Source of the DNA: Ochrobactrum chromiisoli
GTDB lineage: Bacteria; Pseudomonadota; Alphaproteobacteria; Rhizobiales; Rhizobiaceae
Assembly: GCF_026241335.1 (NCBI RefSeq)
Contig: NZ_JAPHAV010000002.1
Location: forward strand, 248,001-312,000
DNA length: 64,000 bases
Direction: 5' to 3'
Part shown: piece by piece, positions 50,174 through 59,393 of the stretch
Numbering within the stretch: the stretch's first letter is position 1
Layout: each line of letters begins with the position of its first letter
The notes under the pieces: model-generated
Seen by the model: the letters and a program-made list of their open reading frames with translations, nothing else
What the model was told of the DNA's origin: nothing
Database searches by the model: none
Position numbers and translations under genes: made by a program

Positions 50174-51223
50174 TCAGCTGGCAAAACGTTGAACCCATTG
50201 ATGCCACTGGTCTTCACTGCCTTGGAAGACATTAAGGTCAATCTTACCATCGACGCCCTGAGACAGACCTGAACCCGAATACTGCCAGAAAATCCAGCGA
50301 CGCCCCGGATAAACCTTGGAGGGATGCTGTGCGACAGCGCGTAGCCAGAATGGGTAATCTGTGAATGCGCCCTTGAGGTTGTCGTCATAGAAATCAGGCG
50401 CGGTATAGATCACGGGACGCTTGCCGTAATGGCGTTCGAGCGCATCCATGAAAACCTGCATTTTTTCACGCACCTGCGCAGGCGATGGGCGTCGTTTGCA
50501 TGACGAGTCGCCATTCCATTCCACATCGATCACTGGCGGCAATGCATCGGGATCAACCGGCACATTGCGAATAAACCAGTCAGCTTGCTGACTTGCCACG
50601 CGGCACCAATAAAAGAAGTGGTATGCGCCGCGCTTCAATCCCGCAGCTTTTGCATCGCGCCAGTTCTTTTTGAACATCGGGTCAAGGTGATCACCGCCAT
50701 CTGTCGCTTTGATATAGGCAAAGTTTGCACCGTTCTTGCGCAGCGTCGCCCAGTCGATGTCTCCCTGCCAACGCGATACATCCACGCCATGCACGGCATG
50801 TTTGCGTGGCGAGATTTTTCCGAAGTTAATCGGTTTTGCATCGCGAAACCGCTGACTGTAAACGCGTAAGCGTTGCGCGGGCGCAAGACGCACTGGCGGG
50901 TAGGCTGCAACATCCGGCTTTGGAACGGAAATTGGCGTTGCAATGCTTTTTTGCAGTGGCGGAGTTACGGGGGCGGGAGGCGAGGCCTTGAAAGGACCGG
51001 CATCGGGTACCGGTCCGGCCCAAGCCAAAACTTCTGCCTGCGGTGCGGCAGGCATAGACTGAGGCGCTCTTTCCGTTTCGGTTACAGGTGCCGAGGGCCT
51101 GATCACAGAACTGGTAAGCTCGGCAGAAGGTTGCGGCATCAGATTTTCGATGCCCGAACTCGACGTGCAACCCGCCAGAGCGGTACAGGCAAGGGCAATT
51201 GCTGACACAACTGAAAAACGCAT
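50174..51223 (-). CDS. GH25 muramidase lipoprotein
   Basis: 349 residues from ATG 51223. A lipoprotein signal with lipobox LAGC (Cys about 18), a Pro/Ala/Thr-rich linker (about 25-125) and a GH25 lysozyme domain (about 135-345): HGVDVSRWQGDIDWATLRKNG, FAYIKATDGG, GAYHFFYWC, and the VIDVEWNG acid pair (about 239-246). It probably cuts peptidoglycan at the outer membrane. Convergent with metA; 30 bases separate their ends. Confidence 0.9.
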   Translation of the reverse strand: MRFSVVSAIALACTALAGCTSSSGIENLMPQPSAELTSSVIRPSAPVTETERAPQSMPAAPQAEVLAWAGPVPDAGPFKASPPAPVTPPLQKSIATPISVPKPDVAAYPPVRLAPAQRLRVYSQRFRDAKPINFGKISPRKHAVHGVDVSRWQGDIDWATLRKNGANFAYIKATDGGDHLDPMFKKNWRDAKAAGLKRGAYHFFYWCRVASQQADWFIRNVPVDPDALPPVIDVEWNGDSSCKRRPSPAQVREKMQVFMDALERHYGKRPVIYTAPDFYDDNLKGAFTDYPFWLRAVAQHPSKVYPGRRWIFWQYSGSGLSQGVDGKIDLNVFQGSEDQWHQWVQRFAS

Positions 51224-51499
51224 GATACCCGTACACAAAACTCAGGCACTCTGCAGCCAGACACGATCGCAGAAATGCCATCAATCAACACCCGCAACGC
51301 TCACCTCAAGCTAATTGCTAACTAAAGATTACTGCATAAAGCTGAATCCAAAGTTTACAAAAGTCTTAAAGATGATGGCAGGCTATCTCGCACATTTTGA
51401 AATAATGCGTATAAAAACAATTGGTTATGGTGAAAATTTAAAAATAAGCTAAAGTCAGCACTTTGGCCGAATACAGAAGCTCACATTTTTTCGATTGCG

Positions 51500-51781
51500 T
51501 CAGGCAATTTTTATCTGTTCATCGAAACTCTGTACGAGAACCTGTTCGGCGAAAGGCTTCGGCTTCACACTTTCGATCTGCATCATAAGATCAGCGATCA
51601 CCTGCGGATTTGAAACACCGCATTCGTAAATCTGAATGATCTCGCGCGCCATTTCATCTTTCTGAGGAGAGGTTATCGGACAACGCCCCAGGCGTTGACA
51701 CGTTTCAACATATGCCGCCTGTAACTGTTCCAGTTCAGGAGGCTTGAAACGCTTGAAAAAATAATCTCTCGAAAAAGGCAT
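51500..51781 (-). CDS. Small paralogous protein A
   Basis: 93 residues. LEQLQAAYVETCQRLGRCPITS, then EMAREIIQIYECGVSNPQVIADLMM. The region aligns clearly with the neighbouring protein at 51910 (both have LQAAY/MQAAY, GRCP/ERCP, AREII/AREVI), so the two are tandem duplicates. Probably cytoplasmic and helical. I recall similar small proteins from Rhizobiales but no function is known. An A/T-rich gap separates the copies. Confidence 0.7.
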   Translation of the reverse strand: MPFSRDYFFKRFKPPELEQLQAAYVETCQRLGRCPITSPQKDEMAREIIQIYECGVSNPQVIADLMMQIESVKPKPFAEQVLVQSFDEQIKIA

Positions 51782-51909
51782 CTTACTTCATTGCTGTTTG
51801 GTCATGGTTGACCGATTTTCATAAAATGAACTACATTTTAACGCTAGATTTTAGAAAATCCTAATGCTTATTAGCATAACTATAGATCGTTTACATACTG
51901 TAACTGCGC

Positions 51910-52134
51910 TTAAGGGCGCATTAATTCCAATTGCACTGCGATTTTTGCAATTTTATCCGGATCGGATTCACCTGTTTCGAATGTCTTGATGACTTCACGT
52001 GCGAGATCATTTTTTGATATATGCGTTTTCGGACAACGCTCCAGCAAGACACAGCTTTTGTTGTAAGCGGCTTGCATCACTTGCAAGTCCTCGGGCATGA
52101 ACGTTCCTCGATACTGAGCGCCTCTGAATGGCAT
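51910..52134 (-). CDS. Small paralogous protein B
   Basis: 74 residues, the shorter of the pair: LQVMQAAYNKSCVLLERCPKT, then DLAREVIKTFETGESDPDKIAKIAVQLE. Similar to protein A along its whole length, but without A's C-terminal 20 residues. Upstream it has an agaac-type weak site. Unknown function; two differing copies could respond to different conditions. Confidence 0.68.
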   Translation of the reverse strand: MPFRGAQYRGTFMPEDLQVMQAAYNKSCVLLERCPKTHISKNDLAREVIKTFETGESDPDKIAKIAVQLELMRP

Positions 52135-52311
52135 GGTGTTCTCCCCCCATCAATATTGTGATTGAAGCTCTAATTTCTTGGGAAAGCAACAGTATTTTGT
52201 GTGGCGTTCAATATACCAGTTTTGCATCACAATGGTTTGATGCCGAAATCTTCACAAGCTGGCGAGATATCGGTATAAGCGAAGAAAAAGCGCAATGAAA
52301 AGGATGTGACA

Positions 52312-52830
52312 GTGAAAATCGGCGTCGTTACTGTTTCTGACCGTGCAAGTTGCGGCGAATATGAAGATCTTAGTGGTCCGGCCATTGAATTGTGGCTGAA
52401 GAGCGCGATTGTCACACCCTATGAGATCGTCAGGCGCGTCATCCCGGATGGTATGGAATCCGTACGAGATACACTCATTGATCTTGCTGACACCGTTGGA
52501 TGCGATTTGATTTTGACGACAGGTGGAACCGGTCCAAGCCCACGCGATGAAACGCCGGAAGCCATGCAGGTGGTATTGCATAAGGAATTGCCGGGCTTTG
52601 GCGAACAGATGCGTCGCGCAAGTCTGGAGCAGACCCCAACCGCTATTCTTTCGCGGCAGACTGCTGGCAGTCGCGGCAAGAGCTTTATTCTCAACTTGCC
52701 AGGTAAGCCGGCCTCCATTGCAATGACCTTGCAGGCTATTTTTCCGGCTGTACCTTATTGTCTTGATCTTATTGGTGCTGGCCGTATCGATACAGATCCT
52801 GCCTTTGTCAAAGCGTTTCGCCCAGGCTGA
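52312..52830 (+). CDS. mogA: Molybdopterin adenylyltransferase MogA
   Basis: 172 residues. Start GTG 52312 (aaagga about 7 bases upstream); GTG 52306 is also in frame but too close to the site. VVTVSDRASCGEYEDLSGP (about 5-23), TTGGTGPSPRDETPEAM (about 68-84; the MoCF signature) and NLPGKPASIA (about 128-137) identify MogA/MoaB. It activates molybdopterin by adenylylation before molybdenum insertion. Confidence 0.9.
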   Translation: MKIGVVTVSDRASCGEYEDLSGPAIELWLKSAIVTPYEIVRRVIPDGMESVRDTLIDLADTVGCDLILTTGGTGPSPRDETPEAMQVVLHKELPGFGEQMRRASLEQTPTAILSRQTAGSRGKSFILNLPGKPASIAMTLQAIFPAVPYCLDLIGAGRIDTDPAFVKAFRPG

Positions 52831-52975
52831 AATGACCATTTGGCGTAATTAGAAACGATGGCTGGGCGATTGTCGCGACGAAATTGCGCAACCCAGCTTT
52901 GCACTTTTGTATGGTTTGCACACTTGCATTTCCCTGATTTGAAGCTGACTATTAGCAAAAAAGAAGGGGAAGTAA

Positions 52976-54388
52976 GTGAAGCCATTTGATGAGATGCTCA
53001 ATCATGGCGGGAATGTCCGCCAACCCTACGAATTTCTCAAGCAGTGGCTCGACCAACAGGATCAGCATAAACTTCTGCAAAAAACGCAGGACGCAGAAAG
53101 CGTCTTTCGCAAGACTGGCATCACTTTTGCAGTTTACGGTGATGAGGACGCAGCGGAGCGCCTGATCCCGTTCGACATTATTCCACGTATTATTTCCGGG
53201 CAGGAATGGCGAAGGCTTTCGCAAGGCATTGAACAGCGCGTGATGGCGCTGAATGCATTTCTCGATGATATTTACCATCGTCAGGAAATCGTCCGGGCAG
53301 GGCGCATTCCCAAGGACCTGATTGTCAACAACGAGGCGTTTTTGCCGGAGATGATTGGTTTCCGTCCGCCGGGCAATGTTTATACGCATATTATCGGTGT
53401 CGATATCGTGCGTACGGCAGAAAATCAGTTTTACGTGCTGGAAGACAATGCCCGTACCCCGTCCGGCGTCTCTTACATGCTGGAAAATCGCGAGACCATG
53501 ATGCAGCTTTTTCCTGAGCTGTTTCAGAATGTGAAGGTTCGTCCGGTTGAGAATTATCCGCAATTGCTGCGGCAATCACTGGCCAGTGTCGCACCGCCCG
53601 GAACGCAGGGCGTGCCAACGGTGGCTGTGCTTACACCGGGAATTTATAATTCTGCCTATTTCGAGCACGCATTTCTTGCGGATCAAATGGGCGTAGAACT
53701 GGTGGAAGGCAGCGATCTGCGCGTTGTCGACGGACGCGTTGCCATGCGCACAACCAAAGGCTACCGCGCGATTGATGTGCTTTATCGCCGGGTGGATGAT
53801 GATTTTCTTGACCCGCTTACATTCCGGCCGGACTCAACGCTCGGCGTTGCAGGCATTATGGATGTTTATCGTGCCGGAAACATCACTATCGCCAACGCAC
53901 CGGGCACGGGTATTGCTGATGATAAGGCGATCTATTCCTATATGCCTGAAATCGTTGAGTTCTACACAGGCCGTAAGGCAATCCTCGAAAATGTACCGAC
54001 ATGGCGCTGTTCAGAGCCGGATAGTCTTAGCTATGTGCTCGACAATCTGGCCGAGCTCGTTGTTAAGGAAGTGCATGGTTCAGGCGGTTACGGCATGCTC
54101 GTTGGCCCCGCTGCAACCAAAGCGGAGCGCGATGCGTTTGCAGTAAAGTTGAAGGCGCGCCCGCGTAATTACATTGCCCAGCCAACTTTAGCGCTTTCCA
54201 CCACGCCGATCTTTACGGAAAGCGGTCTTGCGCCGCGGCATGTCGATCTCAGGCCATTCGTTCTGGTTTCAGACCGTATTCGTATTACGCCCGGTGGGTT
54301 GACGCGTGTGGCGCTCAAAGAAGGATCACTTGTGGTCAATTCCAGTCAGGGCGGTGGCACAAAGGATACTTGGGTGCTCGACGATTGA
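52976..54388 (+). CDS. Circularly permuted ATP-grasp protein (Anbu cluster)
   Basis: 470 residues with a GTG start (aagaaggggaag upstream). Family CP_ATPgrasp type 2 (formerly DUF404/407): FDEMLNHGGNVRQPYEFLKQWL at the start, LPEMIGFRPPGNVYTHIIGVDIVRTAENQFYVLEDNARTPSG (ATP and metal site, about 122-163), and VVKEVHGSGGYGMLVGP (about 361-377). ATP-grasp enzymes ligate carboxylates to amines; the substrate here is unknown. First gene of a four-gene run. Confidence 0.88.
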   Translation: MKPFDEMLNHGGNVRQPYEFLKQWLDQQDQHKLLQKTQDAESVFRKTGITFAVYGDEDAAERLIPFDIIPRIISGQEWRRLSQGIEQRVMALNAFLDDIYHRQEIVRAGRIPKDLIVNNEAFLPEMIGFRPPGNVYTHIIGVDIVRTAENQFYVLEDNARTPSGVSYMLENRETMMQLFPELFQNVKVRPVENYPQLLRQSLASVAPPGTQGVPTVAVLTPGIYNSAYFEHAFLADQMGVELVEGSDLRVVDGRVAMRTTKGYRAIDVLYRRVDDDFLDPLTFRPDSTLGVAGIMDVYRAGNITIANAPGTGIADDKAIYSYMPEIVEFYTGRKAILENVPTWRCSEPDSLSYVLDNLAELVVKEVHGSGGYGMLVGPAATKAERDAFAVKLKARPRNYIAQPTLALSTTPIFTESGLAPRHVDLRPFVLVSDRIRITPGGLTRVALKEGSLVVNSSQGGGTKDTWVLDD

Positions 54389-54457
54389 ATTACAGAGCAG
54401 ATTAGCATTGCGCTATAAGCCAGCGACAAGACTGGTGTGCAGAGAAGGGGAATATTT

Positions 54458-55399
54458 ATGCTTCTTGGCCGTACGGCAAATGGTCTTTACTGGATGTTTC
54501 GCTACATTGAGCGTGCTGAAAATATGGCGCGGCTGGTGGATGCGGGATTGCGAATGGCGCTCACAAAGACATCGGATGCACCCGAAGAATGGTCGTCCGT
54601 CATTGTATCGGCAGGTGCCAGCCAGACATTTTCGCGAAAATATGATGCTTATAATGCCGCAAACGTGGCTGACTTTCTGCTGCGCGACATGGATAATCCA
54701 TCCAGTGTCATGTCATGCATTGAAACGGCGCGTTCCAATGGGCGTATGGTGCGAACCGCATTGACGCGAGAAGCATGGGAAAGCGTCAATGAAGCCTGGA
54801 TGGTACTCAAAAAATCACTGTGCAGACCGCTGAAGGAAGCAGATCTGCCGCCGCTTCTGGATCAGATCAAACGCGAGACAGCGCTTATTCGCGGTGCATT
54901 TCACGGCACGATGCTGCGTAATGAAATCTTTGATTTTGCAGGCCTTGGGACATTTATAGAGCGGGCAGACAATACAGCGCGTATTCTCGACGTAAAATAT
55001 TATGTGCTACTGCCAGCCGTTTCCTATGTCGGCACAACGCTCGACAATTATCAGTGGGAATCTATTTTGCGTTCTGTATCGGCGCACAGGTCGTATCGCT
55101 GGGTCTATGATGGCGATTACCGCCCGGCGCATGTTGCAGATTATCTGATCTTGAATGGCCGTATGCCGCGCTCGCTTAATTATTGCTACCAGAGCATCAA
55201 TGGGCATCTCAATTATCTGGCGAAGGATTATGGCGATAGCGCTGTTTGTCATCAGACAGGAGATGAAATATACGCCACGCTGCAAAATCAGGAAATTGGC
55301 GCAATTTTTGATATCGGATTGCATGAGTTTCTGACCGAATTTATCGCGCGGAATAACCGGCTCGGCAACGAGATCGCAGAAACCTATAATTTCTATTGA
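54458..55399 (+). CDS. Alpha-E domain protein (Anbu cluster)
   Basis: 313 residues from ATG 54458 (agaagggg upstream). MLLGRTANGLYWMFRYIERAENMARLVD is the conserved opening of the alpha-E (DUF403) family; FIERADNTARILDVKYYVLLP is the second copy of the same helix motif (about 166-186). All-helical. Always found next to the ATP-grasp partner; likely a shared peptide-ligation module. Confidence 0.88.
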   Translation: MLLGRTANGLYWMFRYIERAENMARLVDAGLRMALTKTSDAPEEWSSVIVSAGASQTFSRKYDAYNAANVADFLLRDMDNPSSVMSCIETARSNGRMVRTALTREAWESVNEAWMVLKKSLCRPLKEADLPPLLDQIKRETALIRGAFHGTMLRNEIFDFAGLGTFIERADNTARILDVKYYVLLPAVSYVGTTLDNYQWESILRSVSAHRSYRWVYDGDYRPAHVADYLILNGRMPRSLNYCYQSINGHLNYLAKDYGDSAVCHQTGDEIYATLQNQEIGAIFDIGLHEFLTEFIARNNRLGNEIAETYNFY

Positions 55400-55408
55400 G
55401 GTGATCGC

Positions 55409-56206
55409 TTGTTGCTCAATATTCAGCACGTTTCCCATTATCGCTACGAAAACCCGGTGCCCTATGCTGTTCAGCGTCTGCGCTTGCGACCACCAACGCT
55501 TCCCGGACAGGTGGTCAAGCATTGGGAATTGAAAATCGAAGGCGGAGAGCCGGAAGTTTCCTATATTGATGGTTTTGGCAACAAGGTTGATCTGGTGCAG
55601 CACCATCGCAATATCAGTGAAATCATCATCACGGCCAGCGGCAGCGTCGAGGTGGAAGACCGTGTTGGTGTGCTGGGGCCGGTTTATGGTTATGCGCCGC
55701 TTTGGCTCTTTGAGCGGGAAACCCGCCTGACCAGCCCCGGCGAACGTATTCGTGCACTGGCAAACAGCCTGACAACTGTGCAGGATCCATTGGCATTGTT
55801 GCACGAGATGATGAATACCATTCATAACGAAGTGGCCTATATGCCGGGAACGACGAGCGTTTTTACAAATGCGGAAACGGCGCTGGCGGCGGGCAAGGGG
55901 GTTTGTCAGGATCACAGCCATATCTTTGTGTCTGCTGCTCGGCTTCTTGGCATTCCGGCGCGTTATGTTTCCGGCTATCTGCTCATGGAGGGGGTCGAAG
56001 ATCAGACCGCAAGCCATGCATGGGCAGAGGCACATGTGGCCGGTCTTGGCTGGATCGGCTTTGATGCGGCGAACAATGTTTGTCCCAATGACCGCTATGT
56101 GCGGATAGCAACTGGCCTTGATTATCGCGATGCTGCGCCAATTTCAGGGGTTCGGCTTGGCGGAACCATTGAAAGTCTTGCAGTCAATATTAATGTAGGG
56201 CAGTGA
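55409..56206 (+). CDS. Transglutaminase-like cysteine peptidase (Anbu cluster)
   Basis: 265 residues. The start is probably TTG 55409, 5 bases after a gaggtga site. The N-terminal beta domain (MLLNIQHVSHYRYENPV) is followed by the transglutaminase core: GVCQDHSHIFVSAARLLGIPARYVSG (Cys about 166), ASHAWAEAHVAGLGWIGFDAANN (His and Asp about 204-220). It is likely a peptidase or amidase rather than a crosslinker. It follows the alpha-E gene by 9 bases. Confidence 0.88.
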   Translation: MLLNIQHVSHYRYENPVPYAVQRLRLRPPTLPGQVVKHWELKIEGGEPEVSYIDGFGNKVDLVQHHRNISEIIITASGSVEVEDRVGVLGPVYGYAPLWLFERETRLTSPGERIRALANSLTTVQDPLALLHEMMNTIHNEVAYMPGTTSVFTNAETALAAGKGVCQDHSHIFVSAARLLGIPARYVSGYLLMEGVEDQTASHAWAEAHVAGLGWIGFDAANNVCPNDRYVRIATGLDYRDAAPISGVRLGGTIESLAVNINVGQ

Positions 56207-56243
56207 TTGGTTCAGTTTTGAATCTGCCTGCCGGAAATTATCT

Positions 56244-56978
56244 ATGACCTATTGCGTTGGAATAAAGATTGACCTTGGCCTGGTGTTTATGTCCGATACG
56301 CGGACGAATGCTGGTCTTGATAATATTTCTAAATTCTCGAAAATGCGCGTTTGGACCAAGCCCGGCGATCGCGTGATCGTGCTTTTGTCGGCTGGCAATC
56401 TGGCGACAACGCAAGCGGTCGCAAGCCTTCTTGAAGAACGCATGAAAGCGCCGGAAGATCGCCACGTCTCCCTGTTCGATGCGCCGTCGATGTTTCAGGT
56501 TGCACGCCTGATCGGTGACACTGTCAAGGAAGTCATTAAAAGTTCAGCAACGGGTGGACAGAATGCCGACGCTTTTGGCGCATCCTTTATTCTGGGTGGT
56601 CAGATCAAGGGCGGAGAACCGCGGCTGTTCTATATTTATCCAGAAGGCAATTTTATCGAAAGTTCGGACGATACGCCATTCTTCCAGATCGGTGAAAATA
56701 AATATGGCCGACCTATTCTGGTGCGTGCCTATCAGCAGGAAATGAGCTTTGAGGATACGGTGAAGCTGCTGCTGGTTTCGTTCGATTCAACGCTCAAAGC
56801 CAACCTGTCCGTCGGCTTGCCGCTGGATATGCAGATTTATGAAGCCAATAGTCTGGTCGCCGGTGAACACAGGCGCTTTGAAGCGACAGATCCCTATTAT
56901 CAAACAGTTTCCGAAAGCTGGTCAGAGGCACTGAAATCAGCGTTAGAGCAGTTGCCACCCTTCAGCTTCGAGAAATAA
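56244..56978 (+). CDS. Anbu (ancestral beta-subunit) proteasome-like peptidase
   Basis: 244 residues. MTYCVGIKIDLGLVFMSDTRTNAG matches Anbu: Thr2 becomes the N-terminal nucleophile after Met removal, Asp18 and Arg20 of SDTR support it, and Lys occurs in NISKFSKM. The N-terminal nucleophile fold is evident (VLLSAGNLATTQAV). Anbu assembles into helical rings. It closes the cluster with ATP-grasp, alpha-E and transglutaminase-like genes, a known association whose substrate has not been established. Confidence 0.9.
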   Translation: MTYCVGIKIDLGLVFMSDTRTNAGLDNISKFSKMRVWTKPGDRVIVLLSAGNLATTQAVASLLEERMKAPEDRHVSLFDAPSMFQVARLIGDTVKEVIKSSATGGQNADAFGASFILGGQIKGGEPRLFYIYPEGNFIESSDDTPFFQIGENKYGRPILVRAYQQEMSFEDTVKLLLVSFDSTLKANLSVGLPLDMQIYEANSLVAGEHRRFEATDPYYQTVSESWSEALKSALEQLPPFSFEK

Positions 56979-56980
56979 AA

Positions 56981-57004
56981 AACGGCTGGAATTTTCCAGC
57001 CGTT
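56981..57004. terminator. Bidirectional terminator between Anbu and nitroreductase
   Basis: A perfect 11-bp stem (aacggctggaa/ttccagccgtt) with a two-base loop. The minus-strand side is followed by TTTTATTTCT; the + strand side by CCTTATTG. Confidence 0.8.
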
Positions 57005-57022
57005 CCTTATTGTTGGCTTTGT

Positions 57023-57628
57023 TTAGCCAAAGACTTTGAAGCGTTCGGCGTCGTCCATAAATGCTTTGTCGCCAAAGGCCTGTTCATTGGAGCCAAACGG
57101 CATTTGCGCACGCAACTTCCAGGATGAAGGAACGCCAAAAACCTTGGCAACTTCTGCATCGATCAATGGATTATAATGCTGGAGGCTTGCACCGATATTT
57201 TCATTTGCAAGTGCAGACCAGACCGAAAGCTGCGCCATGCCGCTCGCCTGTTCCGACCAGATAGGGAAGTTATCGGCATAAAGCGCAAAATTTTCCTGAA
57301 GGCCTTTAATAACGTCCTGATCTTCAAAGAACAAAACGGTTCCTGCACCAGCTGCGAAGCTGTTGATCTTGGCTTCGGTGTCACCAAATGAATCGGCAGG
57401 AACGATTTTACGGAGTTCTTCCTTGGCGATATTCCACAGCTTGTCGCTCTCTGCGCCAAAAAGAATAACAGCGCGAGAACTCTGTGAATTAAAGGATGAA
57501 GGGGAATGCTTGATCGCTTCTTTGATTAGTTCAGCGGTTGCTTCATTGGAAAGTGGGAGGGCCTTGCCAAGTGCATATTGTGTGCGACGCTGTTTGAGGG
57601 CGCCGATATAGCTATTGCTCATCTTCAT
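57023..57628 (-). CDS. Nitroreductase family protein
   Basis: 201 residues from ATG 57628 (57622 is an alternative). The frame stays open upstream to 58204, but that part is translated repeat DNA and not family-like. SYIGALKQRRTQYAL (about 5-19), KHSPSSFNSQSSRAVILFG (about 40-58, FMN binding) and SGMAQLSVWSALANENIGASLQHYNP (about 126-151) fit the HBN1-like nitroreductase branch. It reduces quinones or nitro compounds with NAD(P)H. Confidence 0.88.
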   Translation of the reverse strand: MKMSNSYIGALKQRRTQYALGKALPLSNEATAELIKEAIKHSPSSFNSQSSRAVILFGAESDKLWNIAKEELRKIVPADSFGDTEAKINSFAAGAGTVLFFEDQDVIKGLQENFALYADNFPIWSEQASGMAQLSVWSALANENIGASLQHYNPLIDAEVAKVFGVPSSWKLRAQMPFGSNEQAFGDKAFMDDAERFKVFG

Positions 57629-57758
57629 TATCCTATTTAGGCACTGATTCTGCTCTGCGAACTTAATGCAGCAAATATGAAAAACTGATGCAAGATATTG
57701 CGATTTCAGGAAAAGAAGCCAGCCCGCGATTCTGAAACACACTGTCAACGAAAAGCAG

Positions 57759-57871
57759 TCTCCCAAAAGTGGAAACCGGTTTTGGGGGTAAAGACATGCG
57801 TGCAAACAACGCATGTCTCCCAAAAGTGGAAACCGGTTTGGGGGTAAAGACATGCGTGCAAACAGTGCATG
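57759..57871 (+). repeat. Tandem duplication of a 56-57 base palindromic element
   Basis: Two adjacent copies, 57759-57815 and 57816-57871, differ by one T and two bases near the end. Each contains cccaaaagtggaaaccggtttTggg, an interrupted palindrome, and acatgcg-tgcaaacaa-cgcatgt, a second one. The first is a well known intergenic motif of Brucella/Ochrobactrum. It lies in a 430-base gap between the divergent nitroreductase and flavoprotein genes. Confidence 0.85.
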
Positions 57872-58055
57872 TTTTAACGTGAGATTTTTATGCGTTAGGT
57901 TTTCATCTTCTTCAATCAAACCGTTGTCAAAAGAGGTTTCTCTTTTGTTTTTGTGCGAATCTGACAAAATTTGTAGGAGTTTGAGACGTCGTTGGAAATG
58001 TTCAGCCAGACCGGCGGGTGCCTGAAAGACGGCAGGGCAGGGAGGTAATATTCGT

Positions 58056-59393
58056 TTGAAGTCATTTATTATAATCGGCGGTGGTGCAAGCGGCGTTCTC
58101 ATGGCCGCGCAATTGCTTGTACGATCAGCGGAGACAACGGTTCGCATTTTCGAGCGTTCGGGCGACATCGGAGCAGGGGTCGCATATTCCACGCTTAACC
58201 CCAATCACCTCTTAAATGTCCGCGCCAGCAATATGAGCGCTTTTCCAGATGACTCGAACCATTTCTTAAACTGGCTTCAAACCAATGCGAAGGCTGCAAA
58301 GGCTGGCAATTGGCAGGCTCAATCCTTTGCGCCGCGCTGTCTGTATCGGCTCTACCTCAATGATTTGCTAAAGCCATATCTCGAAAGCACGCCCCGCCGC
58401 CTTTTTATCGAGCATGCTGAGGTTGCAAGCGTAGCATTTGAAAGATTGCGCCCCAAATTAACGACTTCTGCCGGGCAAAACTTCATTGCAGATGCTGTTA
58501 TTGTGGCAACAGGCAATGAAGCAGCAATTTCGACGCCCGGAAATCTTGTAACGGAATATTGGTCGAGCAACGGCTATTTTGACATTTCCCCCGATAGTTC
58601 CGTGGCAATTTTAGGCACGGGCCTGTCCATGGTGGACAGTGTCATTTCGCTGCTTGATAGAGGGCATAAGGGTAACATTCATGCGATTTCACGGCGTGGT
58701 TTACTTCCGGCACGGCATGAACCATCCGAGGCACTGACAATTGAAGCGGATCAACTGCGGATTGCCGATGGATTGCCCGAACTTCTTCATTGTGTTCGCA
58801 AGCTGATCAAACAACAGGAGAAGGAAGGCAAAGGATGGCGCAGCGTGATTGATGGGCTGCGGCCTCATACAAAAGCCATCTGGAGTCGATTGCCACTCCG
58901 GCAGCGTCAGAGCTTTCTGCGTCACTTGCGGCCATGGTGGGATGTGCATCGCCATCGTATGGCACCGGCGATTGATGAACGCATCAAAGCAGCCGAGCGG
59001 TCAGGACAACTCACGGTCACCGCCGCGCATTTAGCTTCTGTGAAGAGCAAGGGCGCGCATATCGCCATTCACTATCGCAAAAGGCACAGTAATCTCGTTG
59101 ATGAACTTGACGTGCAAGCAATCATTGATTGCCGTGGTGGGAGCCCCCGATTTTCCACGACGCGCAACCCGGCGCTGATCAGCCTATTGGAAGGTGGTTT
59201 TGCGAAGCCCGATGCTCTTGATCTTGGTCTGGATGTGGCAGCTGATCTACAGGTATTAAACGCCCACGGAGAGCCTTCAGGATCAATCTTCGCTGTCGGG
59301 CCGGTGACGAAGGGGATTTTTTGGGAGGTGACGGCAGTTCCAGATATTCGCGTTCAGACAGAAAAGCTCGCGAAAACTCTTTTGGATAATTAG
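58056..59393 (+). CDS. FAD/NAD(P)-binding protein (YdhS-like)
   Basis: 445 residues with a TTG start preceded by gggaggt. SFIIIGGGASGVLMAAQLL (about 3-21) is the FAD motif; GVAYSTLNPNHLLNVRASNMSAFPDD (about 42-67) is typical of the NAD_binding_9 family; AILGTGLSMVDSVISLL (about 183-199) is the second Rossmann site; IFAVGPVTKGIFWEVTAVPDIRVQ closes the FAD domain. Soluble oxidoreductase or hydroxylase of unknown substrate. Its promoter probably lies in the repeat region upstream. Confidence 0.85.
   Translation: MKSFIIIGGGASGVLMAAQLLVRSAETTVRIFERSGDIGAGVAYSTLNPNHLLNVRASNMSAFPDDSNHFLNWLQTNAKAAKAGNWQAQSFAPRCLYRLYLNDLLKPYLESTPRRLFIEHAEVASVAFERLRPKLTTSAGQNFIADAVIVATGNEAAISTPGNLVTEYWSSNGYFDISPDSSVAILGTGLSMVDSVISLLDRGHKGNIHAISRRGLLPARHEPSEALTIEADQLRIADGLPELLHCVRKLIKQQEKEGKGWRSVIDGLRPHTKAIWSRLPLRQRQSFLRHLRPWWDVHRHRMAPAIDERIKAAERSGQLTVTAAHLASVKSKGAHIAIHYRKRHSNLVDELDVQAIIDCRGGSPRFSTTRNPALISLLEGGFAKPDALDLGLDVAADLQVLNAHGEPSGSIFAVGPVTKGIFWEVTAVPDIRVQTEKLAKTLLDN

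Noticed and set aside
55007-56035. Minus-strand frame of 342 residues across the Anbu cluster
   Set aside because: Antisense to alpha-E and transglutaminase-like genes, both of which have intact family motifs.
57629-58204. N-terminal extension of the nitroreductase frame to 393 residues
   Set aside because: The extra 192 residues are translated from the tandem palindromic repeat and intergenic DNA, show a repeated KTGFHFWET motif caused by that repeat, and precede a normal family start with its own ribosome site.
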